Of a stretch of DNA of 64,000 nucleotides, positions 52,603 to 62,826 are shown one piece after another; position 1 is the stretch's first letter; each line of letters begins with the position of its first letter. Source of the DNA: Comamonas sp. SCN 65-56. GTDB lineage: Bacteria; Pseudomonadota; Gammaproteobacteria; Burkholderiales; Burkholderiaceae_C. The position numbers were made by a program, and so were the translations under genes. Below the pieces are notes generated by a model. That model made no database searches. It had not been told where the DNA came from and saw only the letters and a list, made by a program, of their open reading frames with translations. Location: contig NZ_MEDS01000011.1 of assembly GCF_001724135.1 (NCBI RefSeq), positions 1 through 64,000 of the forward strand, in the 5' to 3' direction.

Positions 52603-54007
52603 ACAACTGCGCGCCGCCGTCGGCACCGATAACGTCCTCACCGATGGCGACCTCAGCGCCTGGGAGCGCGACTGGCGCGGCCGCCGCCAGGGCAAGGCGC
52701 TCGCTGTGGTGCGCCCGGCCAGCACCGAACAGGTGGCGGCCGTCGTGCGCGCCTGCGCCGCGAGCGGCACGGCCATCGTCCCGCAGGGCGGCAACACCGG
52801 CCTCTCGGTGGGTGCAACGCCGGATGATTCCGGCACGCAGATCGTGCTCGCCCTTGCCCGCATGAACCGCATTCGGGCGATCGACCGCGACAACCTCACC
52901 GTGACGGTGGAGGCCGGCTGCATCCTGCAAAGCTTGCAAGAGTTTGCGGACAAGGAAGGGCTGCTGTTTCCTCTCTCTCTCGCCGCCGAGGGCTCATGCA
53001 CGATAGGCGGCAACCTCGGCACCAACGCCGGCGGCACGCAGGTGGTGCGCTACGGCAACACGCGCGAGCTGTGCCTGGGGCTGGAAGTCGTCACGCCGCA
53101 GGGCGAGGTCTGGGAGGGCCTGAGCGGTCTGCGCAAGGACAACACCGGCTACGACCTGCGCCACCTCTTCATCGGCAGCGAAGGCACGCTCGGCATCATC
53201 ACCGCCGCGACGATGAAGCTCTTTCCCAAGCCGGTCGCTGATCTGACGGCCTGGGCGGCGGTGCCCTCCATGGCCGCCGCCGTGCGCCTGCTGGGCCTGG
53301 CGCACCAGCACCTGGGCGCGGGGCTCACAGGCTTTGAAGTCATGGGGCAATTCGCGCTCTCGCTCGTGGTCAAACACATGCCGCAGTTGCGCGTGCCGTT
53401 TGCCGGCATGGTGGATGCGCCCTACTGCGTGCTGCTGGAAAACGCCGACAGCGAAAGCGAGCAGCACGCGCGGGCTCGCTTCGAACATCTGCTGGAGCAG
53501 GCGCTGGAAGACGGCTGCGTGCTCGACGCCGTGGTGGCCGAGAGCCTGGCGCAGGCGCACGAGCTCTGGCACGTGCGCGAGAGCATCCCGCTGGCGCAAG
53601 CCGAAGAAGGCCTCAACATCAAGCACGACATCTCTATTGCCGCCTCGCGCATCCCTGCCTTCGTCGAGCACACCGATGCGCTCTTGCAGCGCGAAATCCC
53701 CGGCGTGCGGCTGGTGAACTTCGGGCACTTGGGCGACGGCAACCTGCACTACAACGTGCAGGCCCCCGAGGGGGGCGATGGCAAGGCGTTCTTGCGCGAT
53801 CAGGAAGCCAAGGTCAACCGGCTGGTCTATGACGCGGTGGCGCAGTTTGGCGGCTCATTCTCGGCCGAGCATGGTGTGGGCCAGCTCAAGGTGCATGAGC
53901 TGCAGCAGTACGAGCCGCCGGTGGCGCTCGCGATGATGCGGGCAATCAAGCAGGCGCTCGATCCGCAGGACATCATGAATCCGGGTTGCGTTCTCTCGAA
54001 AGAATAG
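52583..54007 (+). CDS. FAD-linked oxidase (GlcD / D-2-hydroxyacid dehydrogenase type)
   Basis: 474 residues from ATG 52583. FAD binding is marked by IVPQGGNTGLSVGATPD and GGNLGTNAGGTQVVRYGNTRELCLGLEVV; the C-terminal domain ends with FSAEHGVGQLK and DPQDIMNPG, the VAO-family hydroxyacid dehydrogenase signature. It probably oxidises a D-2-hydroxyacid such as D-lactate, glycolate or 2-hydroxyglutarate. It overlaps the DUF2069 gene. Its TAG stop is the first three bases of a 46-bp repeat. Confidence 0.93.
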   Translation: MTTPLLEQLRAAVGTDNVLTDGDLSAWERDWRGRRQGKALAVVRPASTEQVAAVVRACAASGTAIVPQGGNTGLSVGATPDDSGTQIVLALARMNRIRAIDRDNLTVTVEAGCILQSLQEFADKEGLLFPLSLAAEGSCTIGGNLGTNAGGTQVVRYGNTRELCLGLEVVTPQGEVWEGLSGLRKDNTGYDLRHLFIGSEGTLGIITAATMKLFPKPVADLTAWAAVPSMAAAVRLLGLAHQHLGAGLTGFEVMGQFALSLVVKHMPQLRVPFAGMVDAPYCVLLENADSESEQHARARFEHLLEQALEDGCVLDAVVAESLAQAHELWHVRESIPLAQAEEGLNIKHDISIAASRIPAFVEHTDALLQREIPGVRLVNFGHLGDGNLHYNVQAPEGGDGKAFLRDQEAKVNRLVYDAVAQFGGSFSAEHGVGQLKVHELQQYEPPVALAMMRAIKQALDPQDIMNPGCVLSKE

Positions 54008-54049
54008 CTGCTCGCGCTTGAAAGGTAAGCGCTGGAGGCCTTTTTGACC
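54005..54049 (+). repeat. TAGCT hairpin repeat, copy 9, spanning oxidase stop to thyA start
   Basis: GCGCTT (10-15) pairs perfectly with AAGCGC (23-28), followed by GGAGGCCTTTTTGACC. The repeat supplies the upstream gene's TAG stop, the GGAGG ribosome site and the TTG start of thyA. Confidence 0.75.
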
Positions 54050-54889
54050 AATACTTCACCCCACCCCATCCGCTCGCAATATGAAGACCTGATGCGCCAC
54101 GTGGCCGAGCACGGCGTGGCCAAGGGTGACCGCACCGGCACCGGCACCAAAAGCGTCTTCGGCCACCAGATGCGCTTTGACCTTGCCGAGGGCTTTCCGC
54201 TGGTGACGACCAAAAAGGTGCACCTCAGATCCATCATCTACGAACTGTTGTGGTTTCTGCGTGGTGACGGCAACGCGCGCTGGCTGCAGGAGCGCGGCGT
54301 GACGATCTGGGACGAATGGGCTGACCCTGCCACGGGCGACCTCGGCCCGGTCTATGGCGTGCAATGGCGCTCATGGCCAACGCCGGATGGTGGGCACATC
54401 GACCAGATCGCGCAGGTGGTTCAAACGCTCAAGACCAACCCGGATAGCCGCCGCATCATCGTCTCCAGCTGGAACGTGGCGGAACTGTCGAAGATGGCGC
54501 TGATGCCCTGCCACGCGCTGTTTCAGTTCTACGTGGCGCCATCGCAGGTGGCCGGTGAGCCGGGCAAGCTCTCCTGCCAGCTCTACCAGAGGAGCGCCGA
54601 TATCTTCCTCGGCGTGCCGTTCAACATCGCCAGCTACGCGCTGCTCACCCACATGCTCGCGCAGCAGTGCGATTTGCAGGTGGGCGACTTCATCTGGACC
54701 GGCGGCGACTGCCACCTCTACAGCAACCATTTCGAGCAGGTACGCACGCAGCTGGCGCGCGAGCCCTACCCCTACCCCACACTGCATATCAAACGCCGCC
54801 CGGCGTCGATCTTCGATTACGAATTCGATGATTTCGAGATCACCGGCTACCAGCATCACCCTGCCCTCAAGGCGCCGGTGGCGGTATAG
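54044..54889 (+). CDS. thyA: thymidylate synthase
   Basis: 281 residues with a TTG start at 54044, preceded by GGAGG at 6 nt. It methylates dUMP to dTMP using methylene-tetrahydrofolate. The active-site Cys is in [14 protein letters not shown] (about 150), and [45 protein letters not shown] and [16 protein letters not shown] are family blocks. The TTG and ribosome site come from the dispersed repeat. ATG 54092 is a downstream alternative but would remove conserved SQYEDL. Confidence 0.95.
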   Translation: MTNTSPHPIRSQYEDLMRHVAEHGVAKGDRTGTGTKSVFGHQMRFDLAEGFPLVTTKKVHLRSIIYELLWFLRGDGNARWLQERGVTIWDEWADPATGDLGPVYGVQWRSWPTPDGGHIDQIAQVVQTLKTNPDSRRIIVSSWNVAELSKMALMPCHALFQFYVAPSQVAGEPGKLSCQLYQRSADIFLGVPFNIASYALLTHMLAQQCDLQVGDFIWTGGDCHLYSNHFEQVRTQLAREPYPYPTLHIKRRPASIFDYEFDDFEITGYQHHPALKAPVAV

Positions 54890-54898
54890 GCGCGCGCC

Positions 54899-55399
54899 AT
54901 GCGCATCCGTGCGGAAACCCCAGCCGACGCCGCCGCAATCGAAGCACTCACGATCGCGGCATTTGCCCAGTCCTCGCACAGCAGCCACACCGAGCAGTTC
55001 ATCGTGCGCGCACTGCGTGCTGCGGAGGCACTCACACTCTCGCTGGTGGCCGAAGAAGACGGCTCGCTCGTTGGCCATGTCGCGCTTTCGCCGGTCAGCA
55101 TCAGCGATGGCAGCCAGGGTTGGCATGGGCTGGGGCCGATCTCGGTGCTGCCGCAGTGGCAGCGGCGCGGCATTGGTACTCGGCTGATGCATGAGGCATT
55201 GACCCAACTGCGGGCATCGGGTGCGGCCGGTTGCGTGCTGCTGGGCGAACCGGGCTTCTACACGCGCTTTGGCTTTGCGCGCCATGCCGCGCTGGTGCTG
55301 CCCGACGTGCCCCCTGCGTACTTCATGGCGCTCGCCTTTGGCAGTGCTTGCGCATCCGGCAGCGTGCGCTATCACCCGGCCTTCGAGGCCACGGCCTGA
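54899..55399 (+). CDS. GNAT-family N-acetyltransferase
   Basis: 166 residues with the acetyl-CoA motif GLGPISVLPQWQRRGIGTRLMHEAL (about 79-103) of the GNAT fold. The opening MRIRAETPADAAAIEALTIAAF and the GEPGFYTRFGF block match the YhbS-type subgroup, substrate unknown. It follows thyA by 9 bp and may be co-transcribed. Confidence 0.88.
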   Translation: MRIRAETPADAAAIEALTIAAFAQSSHSSHTEQFIVRALRAAEALTLSLVAEEDGSLVGHVALSPVSISDGSQGWHGLGPISVLPQWQRRGIGTRLMHEALTQLRASGAAGCVLLGEPGFYTRFGFARHAALVLPDVPPAYFMALAFGSACASGSVRYHPAFEATA

Positions 55400-55507
55400 C
55401 ACCCTGGCACTCCCACGCACCTGGATGCTTCGCGGCAGCAGAACCCACGTCGACACGGCGTTTCGTTTCCGGCTACGCTTGCGGGCATACCGTCTCAGGA
55501 GATCACC

Positions 55508-56797
55508 ATGAGTGAACTGCAATACATGCCCGGTTTCGGCAACGAATTTTCGACCGAGGCACTGCCTGGCGCACTGCCGGCGCGCGGCAACTCGCCGCAG
55601 AAGGCGCCTTACGGCCTCTACGCCGAACAACTCTCTGGCACCGCCTTCACCGCGCCGCGCCATGCCAACCGGCGCTCTTGGCTGTACCGCATCCGCCCCG
55701 CCGCGGTGCAGGAGCCCTATGAACTCAGTGATATTGCACCGCGCTGGCTCAGCCATTTCGACGAAGTGCCGACGCCGCCCAACCCGCTGCGCTGGGATCC
55801 GCTGCCGCTGCCAGGGCCCAGCGCTGAAGTAGATTTCATTGACGGCATGACCACCATGGGCGGCAATGCCGGCTGCGCGGTGCACATCTATGCAGCTAAC
55901 CAGTCCATGACCACACGCTACTTTCACAATGCCGATGGCGAGCTGCTCATCGTGCCGCAGCAGGGGCGGTTGCACATCGCCACCGAATTCGGCGTGATCG
56001 ACATAGCGCCGCAGGAAATCGCCGTGATCCCGCGCGGCGTGCGCTTTCGCGTCGAGCTGCCCGACGGCAGCGCGCGCGGCTACGTGTGCGAGAACTATGG
56101 CGCGCACCTGCGCCTGCCCGATCTGGGCGTGATCGGCTCCAACGGCCTGGCGCATCCACGCGACTTCCTCACGCCGGTGGCGGCCTACGAAGACAAGGAA
56201 GGCCACTTCGAGATGGTGGCCAAGTTCCAGGGCCGCCTGTGGCGGGCGCCGATCGGCCATTCGCCACTCGATGTCGTGGCCTGGCATGGCAGCGGCGCGC
56301 CCTACAAGTACGACCTGCGCAAATTCAACGCGGTGGGCTCCATCACCTGGGACCACCCCGATCCATCGATCTTCCTGGTACTGCATGCCCCCAGCAGCAC
56401 ACCGGGCGTGGATACGCTGGATTTCGTCGCCTTTGCGCCGCGCGTGCTGGCGATGCAGGACACCTTTCGCCCGCCCTGGTTTCACCGCAACATCGCGGGC
56501 GAATTCATGGGCCTGGTGCACGGCGCCTACGACGCCAAGGCCGAAGGCTTCCTGCCCGGTGGCGCGTCGTTGCACAACACCATGATCGGGCATGGCCCCG
56601 ACGCCGGCACTTTCGAGAAGGCGAGCGTGCACGACACCAGCCAGCCCGACTACATCAAAGACACCATGGCCATCATGTTCGAAACCCCGGTGATCATCCA
56701 GACCACGCGCTTCGCGCTCGAATCACCACAGCGCCAGCGCAACTACCACCAGTGCTGGATGGGGATTCAGAAGCACTTTGATCCTGCCAAGCGCTGA
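55508..56797 (+). CDS. hmgA: homogentisate 1,2-dioxygenase
   Basis: 429 residues. It opens the ring of homogentisate to maleylacetoacetate in tyrosine/phenylalanine degradation, using Fe(II). [19 protein letters not shown] at the N-terminus and HKY-type iron ligands in the C-terminal cupin ([23 protein letters not shown], with His and Glu ligands) are diagnostic. CAGGAG lies 6 nt before the ATG. The usual partners hpd, fahA and maiA are not in this window. Confidence 0.96.
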   Translation: MSELQYMPGFGNEFSTEALPGALPARGNSPQKAPYGLYAEQLSGTAFTAPRHANRRSWLYRIRPAAVQEPYELSDIAPRWLSHFDEVPTPPNPLRWDPLPLPGPSAEVDFIDGMTTMGGNAGCAVHIYAANQSMTTRYFHNADGELLIVPQQGRLHIATEFGVIDIAPQEIAVIPRGVRFRVELPDGSARGYVCENYGAHLRLPDLGVIGSNGLAHPRDFLTPVAAYEDKEGHFEMVAKFQGRLWRAPIGHSPLDVVAWHGSGAPYKYDLRKFNAVGSITWDHPDPSIFLVLHAPSSTPGVDTLDFVAFAPRVLAMQDTFRPPWFHRNIAGEFMGLVHGAYDAKAEGFLPGGASLHNTMIGHGPDAGTFEKASVHDTSQPDYIKDTMAIMFETPVIIQTTRFALESPQRQRNYHQCWMGIQKHFDPAKR

Positions 56798-56837
56798 GAC
56801 CAGAAGTCAGCGCCCAGCTGTTCTGAGCCAATCGTGG

Positions 56838-57908
56838 TCAGCCCGCCACGATGGCCAGGCCGGGCGCCACACCAGCCTGCATCCGGCCAATCACTGCCGC
56901 ATACTCAAAACCTTGCGTGCGAAACAGCGCCAGCACCGCTTCTACGCTGCCCGCATCGCAGCTCACGAGCAAACCGCCCGAGGTCTGCGGATCGCAGACC
57001 AGATCGCGCGCCACGGCGGGCAGGCCGGGGGCCAACGTGACTTCAGCGCCATAGGCGGCCCAGTTGCGCCCCGAGGCACCGGTCACCAGCCCCTGGGCTG
57101 CCATGCGCACAACCTCGGGCAGCAGCGGCAGCTTGCCATAGTCGATGACTGCCTGCAGCCCGCTGGCGCGGGCCAGTTCCAGCGCATGGCCGGCAAGGCC
57201 GAAGCCGGTCACGTCCGTGAGCGCATGCACGCCCGCCATCTCCGCCAACGCCACGCCCGGGGTGTTGAGCTGGGTGGTGGTGGCGATGAGCTCCGCATAG
57301 CCTTCGCTATCCAGTGCGTCCTTCTTCAGCGCGGCGGAAAGCACGCCTACGCCAAGCCGCTTGCCGAGGATGAGCGCATCGCCCGCCTTGGCGCCCGCAT
57401 TGCGCTTGACCTTGTCCGGATGCACCAGGCCCATCACGACCAGGCCGTAGATCGGCTCGACCGAATCGATGGTGTGGCCGCCCGCAATCGGAATGCCGGC
57501 CTGCTGACACACGGCTTGTCCGCCCGCAACGATGCGGCCAATGGTCTGCAGCGGCAGCTTGTTTACCGGCATGGCCAGCAGCGCCAGCGCCATGATGGGC
57601 CTGCCACCCATGGCGTAGACGTCGCTGATCGCGTTGGCGGCGGCGATGCGGCCAAAGTCGAACGGGTCGTCGACGATGGGCATGAAAAAATCGGTGGTGG
57701 CGATGAGCGCCTGCTCGTCGTTCAAACGGTAAACGGCGGCATCGTCCGCGGTTTCATGGCCCACGAGCAGCTCGGGCGGAATGATGCCCGCGGCGCTGGC
57801 CTGCAATATCTCCTGCAGTACGCCGGGCGCAATCTTGCAGCCGCAGCCGCCGCCGTGGGAGAGGCTGGTGAGGCGAATCGTTTCCGTGGGAACCAGGGGC
57901 TGGGACAT
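56838..57908 (-). CDS. senC: selenophosphate synthase, SelD/SenC type
   Basis: 356 residues. LTSLSHGGGCGCKIAPGVLQEIL (14-36) holds the catalytic Cys-Gly-Cys-Lys region; the active residue is a plain cysteine, not selenocysteine. TDFFMPIVDDPFDFGRIAAANAISDVYAMGG and the GGHTIDSVEPIYGL block are SelD signatures. It makes selenophosphate from selenide and ATP. The next gene on the same strand, 45 bp upstream, is a SenB-like glycosyltransferase, so SenC, the selenosugar-pathway version, is more likely than the tRNA/selenocysteine SelD. The two cannot be separated by sequence inspection alone. Confidence 0.85.
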   Translation of the reverse strand: MSQPLVPTETIRLTSLSHGGGCGCKIAPGVLQEILQASAAGIIPPELLVGHETADDAAVYRLNDEQALIATTDFFMPIVDDPFDFGRIAAANAISDVYAMGGRPIMALALLAMPVNKLPLQTIGRIVAGGQAVCQQAGIPIAGGHTIDSVEPIYGLVVMGLVHPDKVKRNAGAKAGDALILGKRLGVGVLSAALKKDALDSEGYAELIATTTQLNTPGVALAEMAGVHALTDVTGFGLAGHALELARASGLQAVIDYGKLPLLPEVVRMAAQGLVTGASGRNWAAYGAEVTLAPGLPAVARDLVCDPQTSGGLLVSCDAGSVEAVLALFRTQGFEYAAVIGRMQAGVAPGLAIVAG

Positions 57909-57953
57909 TGCGCAAGAAAAGTAGGGTTGAAGAGGCTGTCATTGTCGCGGCAG

Positions 57954-58934
57954 CTACGAAATGCTGCTGGTGAGCAGGTCGCGCCCCAGCGCCCGCACGG
58001 CCGCTTGCTCCACCGCGGGTGCAAAGCGCGGTTCGCGCAGCGCGCATTGCGCGGCCAAGGTCCGCGCAAACGCCGGCTCGGCGGCAAAGCGCTGCATCAG
58101 CCTGGCCAAGGCCTGTGCGTCGCCCGGCGGGAAGTAGCCCTCGTAGGCGCTTCCGAGCAGGCCGACATTGCCGTCGATGCGGCTGGCCAGCACCGGCACC
58201 AGGGAGCGAATCGCCTCGATCACCACATGCGCCCCGCCCTCCATGCGGCTCATGTGCACCAAAGCTCTGGCGCGTGCCATCCAGCGGCGGGCAGTGTGAT
58301 GCGGCACAGCGCCGAGCCAGTGATAGTGGGGCAGTTCGCGCTGTGCGATTTCCGCGGCCCGCTGCCAATGCGGCTGCAAAGCGGCGCCGACATGCAGCAC
58401 CCGCGGTGGCAGACCATTGGCCAAGGTTTCAGGCAACAGTCTGGCGGCATCCATCAGGACTTGAGGGTCTTTTTCGTCGCGCAAGTGGCCGACTGCCACA
58501 AAATCAAAATGCCGCCGCGCCTGGTCCTGGCGCACCAGGCGCCGGGCTGACGGCTCGATCACGCGCACATGGGCGGCAAGTGGTGGCAGGCTCTGCAGCG
58601 CTTTCGCCTGCAACACCACCAGATGGCTGGCCCGTCGCAGTGCTTGCAGTGCGCCGGCTTCACGCGGCAGATCGCGGTACAGATCGGTGCCGGTGAGCAC
58701 GATGGCCAGCGGACGGCCCGGATGCGCAGCGTGAAAGCGCTCGATGCTTGGCGCCGAACGCCAGGCGTGCAGCGCGATCAGCGCAGCCGCAGGATCGCCG
58801 CTCCAGGCGGTGGTGATGCGTACCTGGGCCATAGGCGCAAGCCAGTGCGCCCAGAGTCCGGCGGTATGGGCATTGCCGTTATCGCTGCCTGGCAGCGACG
58901 GCGTGACGATTTCAATGCAAGGCAAGGGGCGCAC
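57954..58934 (-). CDS. senB: SenB-like selenosugar synthase / glycosyltransferase
   Basis: About 326 residues with a GTG start at 58934; TTG 58922 is an alternative. [20 protein letters not shown] at the N-terminus, [21 protein letters not shown] [20 protein letters not shown] and [33 protein letters not shown] form a GT-B glycosyltransferase of the type found next to selenophosphate synthases. SenB enzymes use selenophosphate and a UDP-sugar to form the first carbon-selenium bond. No EgtB-like SenA gene lies on either side. The assignment rests on remembered motifs plus the adjacent selenophosphate synthase. Confidence 0.75.
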   Translation of the reverse strand: MRPLPCIEIVTPSLPGSDNGNAHTAGLWAHWLAPMAQVRITTAWSGDPAAALIALHAWRSAPSIERFHAAHPGRPLAIVLTGTDLYRDLPREAGALQALRRASHLVVLQAKALQSLPPLAAHVRVIEPSARRLVRQDQARRHFDFVAVGHLRDEKDPQVLMDAARLLPETLANGLPPRVLHVGAALQPHWQRAAEIAQRELPHYHWLGAVPHHTARRWMARARALVHMSRMEGGAHVVIEAIRSLVPVLASRIDGNVGLLGSAYEGYFPPGDAQALARLMQRFAAEPAFARTLAAQCALREPRFAPAVEQAAVRALGRDLLTSSIS

Positions 58935-58970
58935 GCCGGCGATTCTGTCAGGCCTGCCATAATCCAGCGC

Positions 58971-59360
58971 ATGCGAATTCTTCACACCATGCTGCGCGTC
59001 GGCAACCTGCAACGCGCCATCGATTTCTACACCCAGGTGCTGGGCATGCAGCTGCTGCGCACCAGCGAAAACCCAGAATACAAGTACTCGCTGGCCTTCC
59101 TCGGCTTTGACGGCGGCAACCCCGGCCAGGCCGAGATCGAACTCACCTACAACTGGGGCGTGGAAAGCTACGACATGGGCAGCGCCTACGGCCACATCGC
59201 GATCGGCGTGCCCGATGCCTACGCCGCCTGCGCAAAAATCAAGGCTGCCGGGGGCAACGTCACACGCGAGGCAGGGCCAGTCAAGGGCGGCAGCACCGTG
59301 ATCGCCTTTGTCACCGACCCGGATGGCTACAAGATCGAGCTGATCCAAAGAACGACATGA
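58971..59360 (+). CDS. gloA: lactoylglutathione lyase (glyoxalase I)
   Basis: 129 residues. Metal ligands are His5 in RILHTMLRV, Glu56 in [10 protein letters not shown], His74 in YGHIAIGV and Glu122 in YKIELIQ. This is the compact bacterial glyoxalase I that converts the methylglyoxal-glutathione hemithioacetal to S-lactoylglutathione. It is divergent from senB with only 36 bp between start codons, and aat follows 12 bp downstream. Confidence 0.96.
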   Translation: MRILHTMLRVGNLQRAIDFYTQVLGMQLLRTSENPEYKYSLAFLGFDGGNPGQAEIELTYNWGVESYDMGSAYGHIAIGVPDAYAACAKIKAAGGNVTREAGPVKGGSTVIAFVTDPDGYKIELIQRTT

Positions 59361-59372
59361 CTGCCTGCCGCC

Positions 59373-60125
59373 ATGACCGGCGCCCTGCCTTGGCTTGATC
59401 CTGGCGATCCGTTTCCCCAGCCCGGCGAGAGCTGGGACGCCGCCAGCCCCATGCCCGGGTTGCTGGCCGCCGGCGGGCGCCTGGATGTGCCGCATCTGGT
59501 GGCGGCCTATTCGCAGGGCATCTTTCCCTGGTTCAGCGAGGGGCAGCCTATCCTGTGGTGGTGCACCGCGCCGCGCATGGTGCTGCCGGTGACGGAGTTT
59601 CGCCTGCATCACTCGCTGCGCAAGACGCTGCAGCGCTTTCGCGCCGCGCCGGGCCGCGAAGTGCGCGTGGACAGCGATTTCTCCGCGGTCATCCATGCCT
59701 GCGCCAGCACGCCACGCGCCGGGCAATCCGGCACCTGGATCGTGCCGCAGATGGTGCGGGCGTATGAGCAACTGCATGCCGCCGGCTTTGCCCACAGCGT
59801 GGAAACCTGGGTTAATGGTCAGCTCGTCGGCGGTCTGTACTGCGTGGCGCTGGGGCGTGCGGTGTATGGCGAATCCATGTTCGCGCATACCACCGATGCC
59901 TCCAAGATCGCCTTGGCAGCTCTGGTGGCACTGTGTCGCAGCCAGGGCGTAGCGCTCATCGACTGCCAGCAGAACACCGGCCACCTGGCGTCGCTGGGTG
60001 CGCGCGAGATCGAGCGCGAGGACTTTCTGGCGCACATTGCAATGGCACAGACACTGCCAGCGCTGGATTGGCGTTTTGCACCACAATGCTGGGACCAGCT
60101 TTTGCTTCGTGACGATGCGGCATGA
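59373..60125 (+). CDS. aat: leucyl/phenylalanyl-tRNA-protein transferase
   Basis: 250 residues. [20 protein letters not shown] (about 50-69) and [29 protein letters not shown] are the hallmark motifs. Aat adds Leu or Phe from aminoacyl-tRNA to N-terminal Arg/Lys of proteins, making them ClpS/ClpAP substrates (N-degron pathway). Its stop overlaps the start of bpt (ATGA), a conserved pairing in proteobacteria. Confidence 0.97.
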   Translation: MTGALPWLDPGDPFPQPGESWDAASPMPGLLAAGGRLDVPHLVAAYSQGIFPWFSEGQPILWWCTAPRMVLPVTEFRLHHSLRKTLQRFRAAPGREVRVDSDFSAVIHACASTPRAGQSGTWIVPQMVRAYEQLHAAGFAHSVETWVNGQLVGGLYCVALGRAVYGESMFAHTTDASKIALAALVALCRSQGVALIDCQQNTGHLASLGAREIEREDFLAHIAMAQTLPALDWRFAPQCWDQLLLRDDAA

Positions 60126-60850
60126 CCCAGCTCAATGACCTGCCTCTGCAGGCGCTGCAGTTCTACACCACGGCGCCCTACGCCTGCAGCTATCTGCCCG
60201 GGCACCTCGCCCGCTCGGAGGTGGCCACGCCCAGCCATCTGATCCACAGCGGCGTGTATTCCGAACTGGTGGCACAGGGCTTTCGCCGCAGTGGCATGTT
60301 CACCTACCGCCCGCACTGCGAAGGCTGCAATGCCTGCACACCGATCCGCGTGCTGGCGCAGGAGTTCAAGCCGGACCGCAGCCAGCGCCGCGCCTTGAAG
60401 CGCCACGCCAGCCTGCAGGTGCGCACCTTGCGCCTGTGCTACATGCCCGAGCATTACCAGCTCTACCTGCGCTACCAGAACACGCGCCATGCGGGTGGCG
60501 GCATGGACCACGACAGCATCGACCAGTACACCCAGTTTCTGCTGCAAAGTCGCGTCAATTCGCGCCTGGTGGAATTCCGCGAACCGGATACGGGCGTGCT
60601 CAAGATGGTTTCGGTGCTGGACATCCTGGACAACGGCCTGTCGGCGGTCTACACCTTCTACGAACCCGATGAAGGCGCAAGCTACGGCACCTACAACATC
60701 CTGTGGCAAATCGAGCAGGCCAAGGCCATCGGCGTGCCTTACGTGTACCTGGGCTACTGGATTGCCGCCAGCCCCAAGATGAACTACAAGACCCACTTCA
60801 GGCCGTATGAGCTGCGACTGCAGGGGAAGTGGCAGCGCTTCGACGACTGA
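60122..60850 (+). CDS. bpt: aspartate/glutamate leucyltransferase
   Basis: 242 residues of the arginyl-transferase fold. [16 protein letters not shown] (N-terminal metal site), [16 protein letters not shown] (Cys cluster) and [26 protein letters not shown] are family motifs. Bpt leucylates N-terminal Asp/Glu, feeding the same N-degron pathway as Aat, with which it is translationally coupled. Confidence 0.95.
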   Translation: MTQLNDLPLQALQFYTTAPYACSYLPGHLARSEVATPSHLIHSGVYSELVAQGFRRSGMFTYRPHCEGCNACTPIRVLAQEFKPDRSQRRALKRHASLQVRTLRLCYMPEHYQLYLRYQNTRHAGGGMDHDSIDQYTQFLLQSRVNSRLVEFREPDTGVLKMVSVLDILDNGLSAVYTFYEPDEGASYGTYNILWQIEQAKAIGVPYVYLGYWIAASPKMNYKTHFRPYELRLQGKWQRFDD

Positions 60851-60854
60851 AGCA

Positions 60855-60900
60855 GCATCCAAAGTGCCTCTGGCGCATGCCAGTAGTGCGTAGCGAGCTA
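60855..60900 (-). repeat. 46-bp TAGCT hairpin repeat, copy 10
   Basis: Minus-strand copy beginning TAGCT; ACGCA (10-14) faces TGCGC (24-28). It lies between convergent bpt and lpxO, where it could help end transcription. Confidence 0.7.
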
Positions 60901-60932
60901 TACAAACGATTGCAATTTTTCAGGCTGCCGCC

Positions 60933-61859
60933 TCAGCGTGCGGGCACCAGCCACCAGACAAAGAGCGCCAGCGCCGCCAGCATCAAGCCGTACTTCACCG
61001 CGTAGTAGGCCGAGCGATTCCACTGCTTGAAGCGGCGCCGGTATTGCCCGGCGTAGAAGGAAATCTTGAACAGCCGGCTGATGAGCCCGCGCGGATCGCC
61101 TTCCTCGTTGGGCGAGCTGGCCGCGGCAAGCACGTGGCGGGCGATCCAGCGGTTGACGGCTTGCGCGAAGCGGTTGGTCATGGGCCGTTCGATGTCGCAC
61201 AGCAGCACGATGCGCTGGCCGTCCGTGTCGTTCCAGGCCCAATGCATGAAGGTCTCGTCAAAAATCACGCCCTGGCCTTCGCGCCAGCTGTAGGGCTGGC
61301 CATCGACATTGATGAAGCAGCGGTCGTCGTTGGGCGCCTGCAGCGTCAGGTGGTAGCGCAGCGAACCGGCATACGGATCGCGGTGCAGGCCCAGCTTGGC
61401 GCCCGGTGGCAGTTGCGTGAACATGGCCGCCTTCATGCTGGGAATGGCGCGTACCAGCGCCGTGGTGCGCGGGCAGAACTCCAGCGCCGAGGGGTGTGGC
61501 TTGCCATACCAGGTGAGATAAAAGCGCGTCCAGCCGGTCTTGAAGAACGAGTTGAAGCCGGCATCGTCATTGGCGATGGGTGCGCGGATGCGCATCTGGC
61601 GCGCCAGGTCCAGCGCCTCTGCGCGGATCTCTTCCCAGTGCTTTTCCAGTTCCACCAGCTCCGGAAACGTCGCCACCGGAAGGTAGGGCGTGCGCGGCAC
61701 GCGGGAAAACGCCAGCATGAAGACGTTGAACGGTGCGGTAAAGGTGGAGTGGTCGAACAACTGGCGCAGCGGCTTGTGCCGCACCCTGCCGCGCAGGTGC
61801 ATGTACAGCCCCGAGAGCAGAAAGGTGAGGACGACGGCGAGTGCAAGGATTTTTGCCAT
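60933..61859 (-). CDS. lpxO: LpxO-like aspartyl/asparaginyl beta-hydroxylase
   Basis: 308 residues from ATG 61859. An N-terminal membrane helix (about 3-20) and a C-terminal one (about 287-305) flank a 2-oxoglutarate/Fe(II) dioxygenase domain with HRDPYAGSLRYHLTLQ (His and the acidic ligand) and HWAWNDTDGQRIVLLCDIERP (second His, Arg). LpxO hydroxylates lipid A 3-acyl chains at the inner membrane. The frame extends upstream to 61961 without a start signal. Confidence 0.9.
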   Translation of the reverse strand: MAKILALAVVLTFLLSGLYMHLRGRVRHKPLRQLFDHSTFTAPFNVFMLAFSRVPRTPYLPVATFPELVELEKHWEEIRAEALDLARQMRIRAPIANDDAGFNSFFKTGWTRFYLTWYGKPHPSALEFCPRTTALVRAIPSMKAAMFTQLPPGAKLGLHRDPYAGSLRYHLTLQAPNDDRCFINVDGQPYSWREGQGVIFDETFMHWAWNDTDGQRIVLLCDIERPMTNRFAQAVNRWIARHVLAAASSPNEEGDPRGLISRLFKISFYAGQYRRRFKQWNRSAYYAVKYGLMLAALALFVWWLVPAR

Positions 61860-61994
61860 GAGGGTCACGAGCGCCTCGAAGCAGCCGAGGGCGGCCGCCA
61901 GAGCGATGGATGCAAACCCTGATTTTCGCCCAAGGCGAATAGCCGCGGGCGCGCTGGCCATGCAGCACGAACTGTACGGCCAGCCATTTCGAGG

Positions 61995-62696
61995 TCAGGC
62001 AACCAGGTCAAACACCAGCACCTCGGCTTCCTTGCCCTGCGCCAGGGCGATTTCCGACTCACCTTCCAACAGCGCCGCGTCGCCACCGGTCAGCTCGGTG
62101 CCATTCACCGCAAGCTGCCCGCGCACCAGGTGCACATAGGCCTTGCGCTGGGGGTCGATCGCGAGCGTGGCCGATTCCGCGCCGTCGAACAGCCCGGCAT
62201 ACAGCCGTGCATCGGCGTGGATGCCCACATCCCCGCCCTGCCCCATGGGCGCCGCCACCAGACGCAGCTTCCCGCGCTTGGCATCTGCAGGCACCGTGGT
62301 CTGCTCATAGCTCGGCGCAATGCCCTGCACATTGGGTTCTATCCAGATCTGCAGGAAATGCGTCTGCTGGCCTTGCGCGTGGTTGAACTCGCTGTGCATC
62401 ACGCCACTGCCGGCGCTCATGCGCTGCACGTCACCGGGCGGGATGCCCTTGACATTGCCCATGCTGTCTTTGTGCGCCAGATTGCCCGAGAGCACATAGC
62501 TGATGATTTCCATGTCGCGGTGGCCATGCGTGCCAAAACCGCTGCCGGGGGCAATGCGGTCTTCGTTGATCACGCGCAGATTGCCCCAGCCCATGTAGCG
62601 CGGATCGTGGTAGCCCGCGAACGAAAAGCTGTGAAACGATTTGAGCCAGCCGTGGTCGGCATAGCCGCGGTCCCGGGATTTGCGAAGCGTGAGCAT
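61995..62696 (-). CDS. pirin-family protein (quercetinase-like)
   Basis: 233 residues, a bicupin. KSFHSFSFAGYHDPRYMGWGNLRVINEDRIAPGSGFGTHGHRDMEI contains the N-terminal metal site (three His and a Glu), the pirin signature; the C-terminal cupin is shorter. YhhW-type pirins oxidise flavonols in vitro; the physiological role is unclear. AGGAG lies 6 nt before the ATG. It is divergent from a LysR gene, its probable regulator. Confidence 0.93.
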   Translation of the reverse strand: MLTLRKSRDRGYADHGWLKSFHSFSFAGYHDPRYMGWGNLRVINEDRIAPGSGFGTHGHRDMEIISYVLSGNLAHKDSMGNVKGIPPGDVQRMSAGSGVMHSEFNHAQGQQTHFLQIWIEPNVQGIAPSYEQTTVPADAKRGKLRLVAAPMGQGGDVGIHADARLYAGLFDGAESATLAIDPQRKAYVHLVRGQLAVNGTELTGGDAALLEGESEIALAQGKEAEVLVFDLVA

Positions 62697-62826
62697 GGCG
62701 TTCTCCTGTGAGTGATGGATGCCTCCAATGTAGGGCTGGCAGTAGGGTTTGCCGAGTCGTGCATTTTGATGACATCATTCAAACGTTTTGAACTCAAAAG
62801 CCAAACCAATGCAAAACGCAGGAGAC

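Noticed and set aside
56838..57908. selenocysteine-containing SelD
   Set aside because: The active-site position is an ordinary Cys codon and there is no in-frame TGA.
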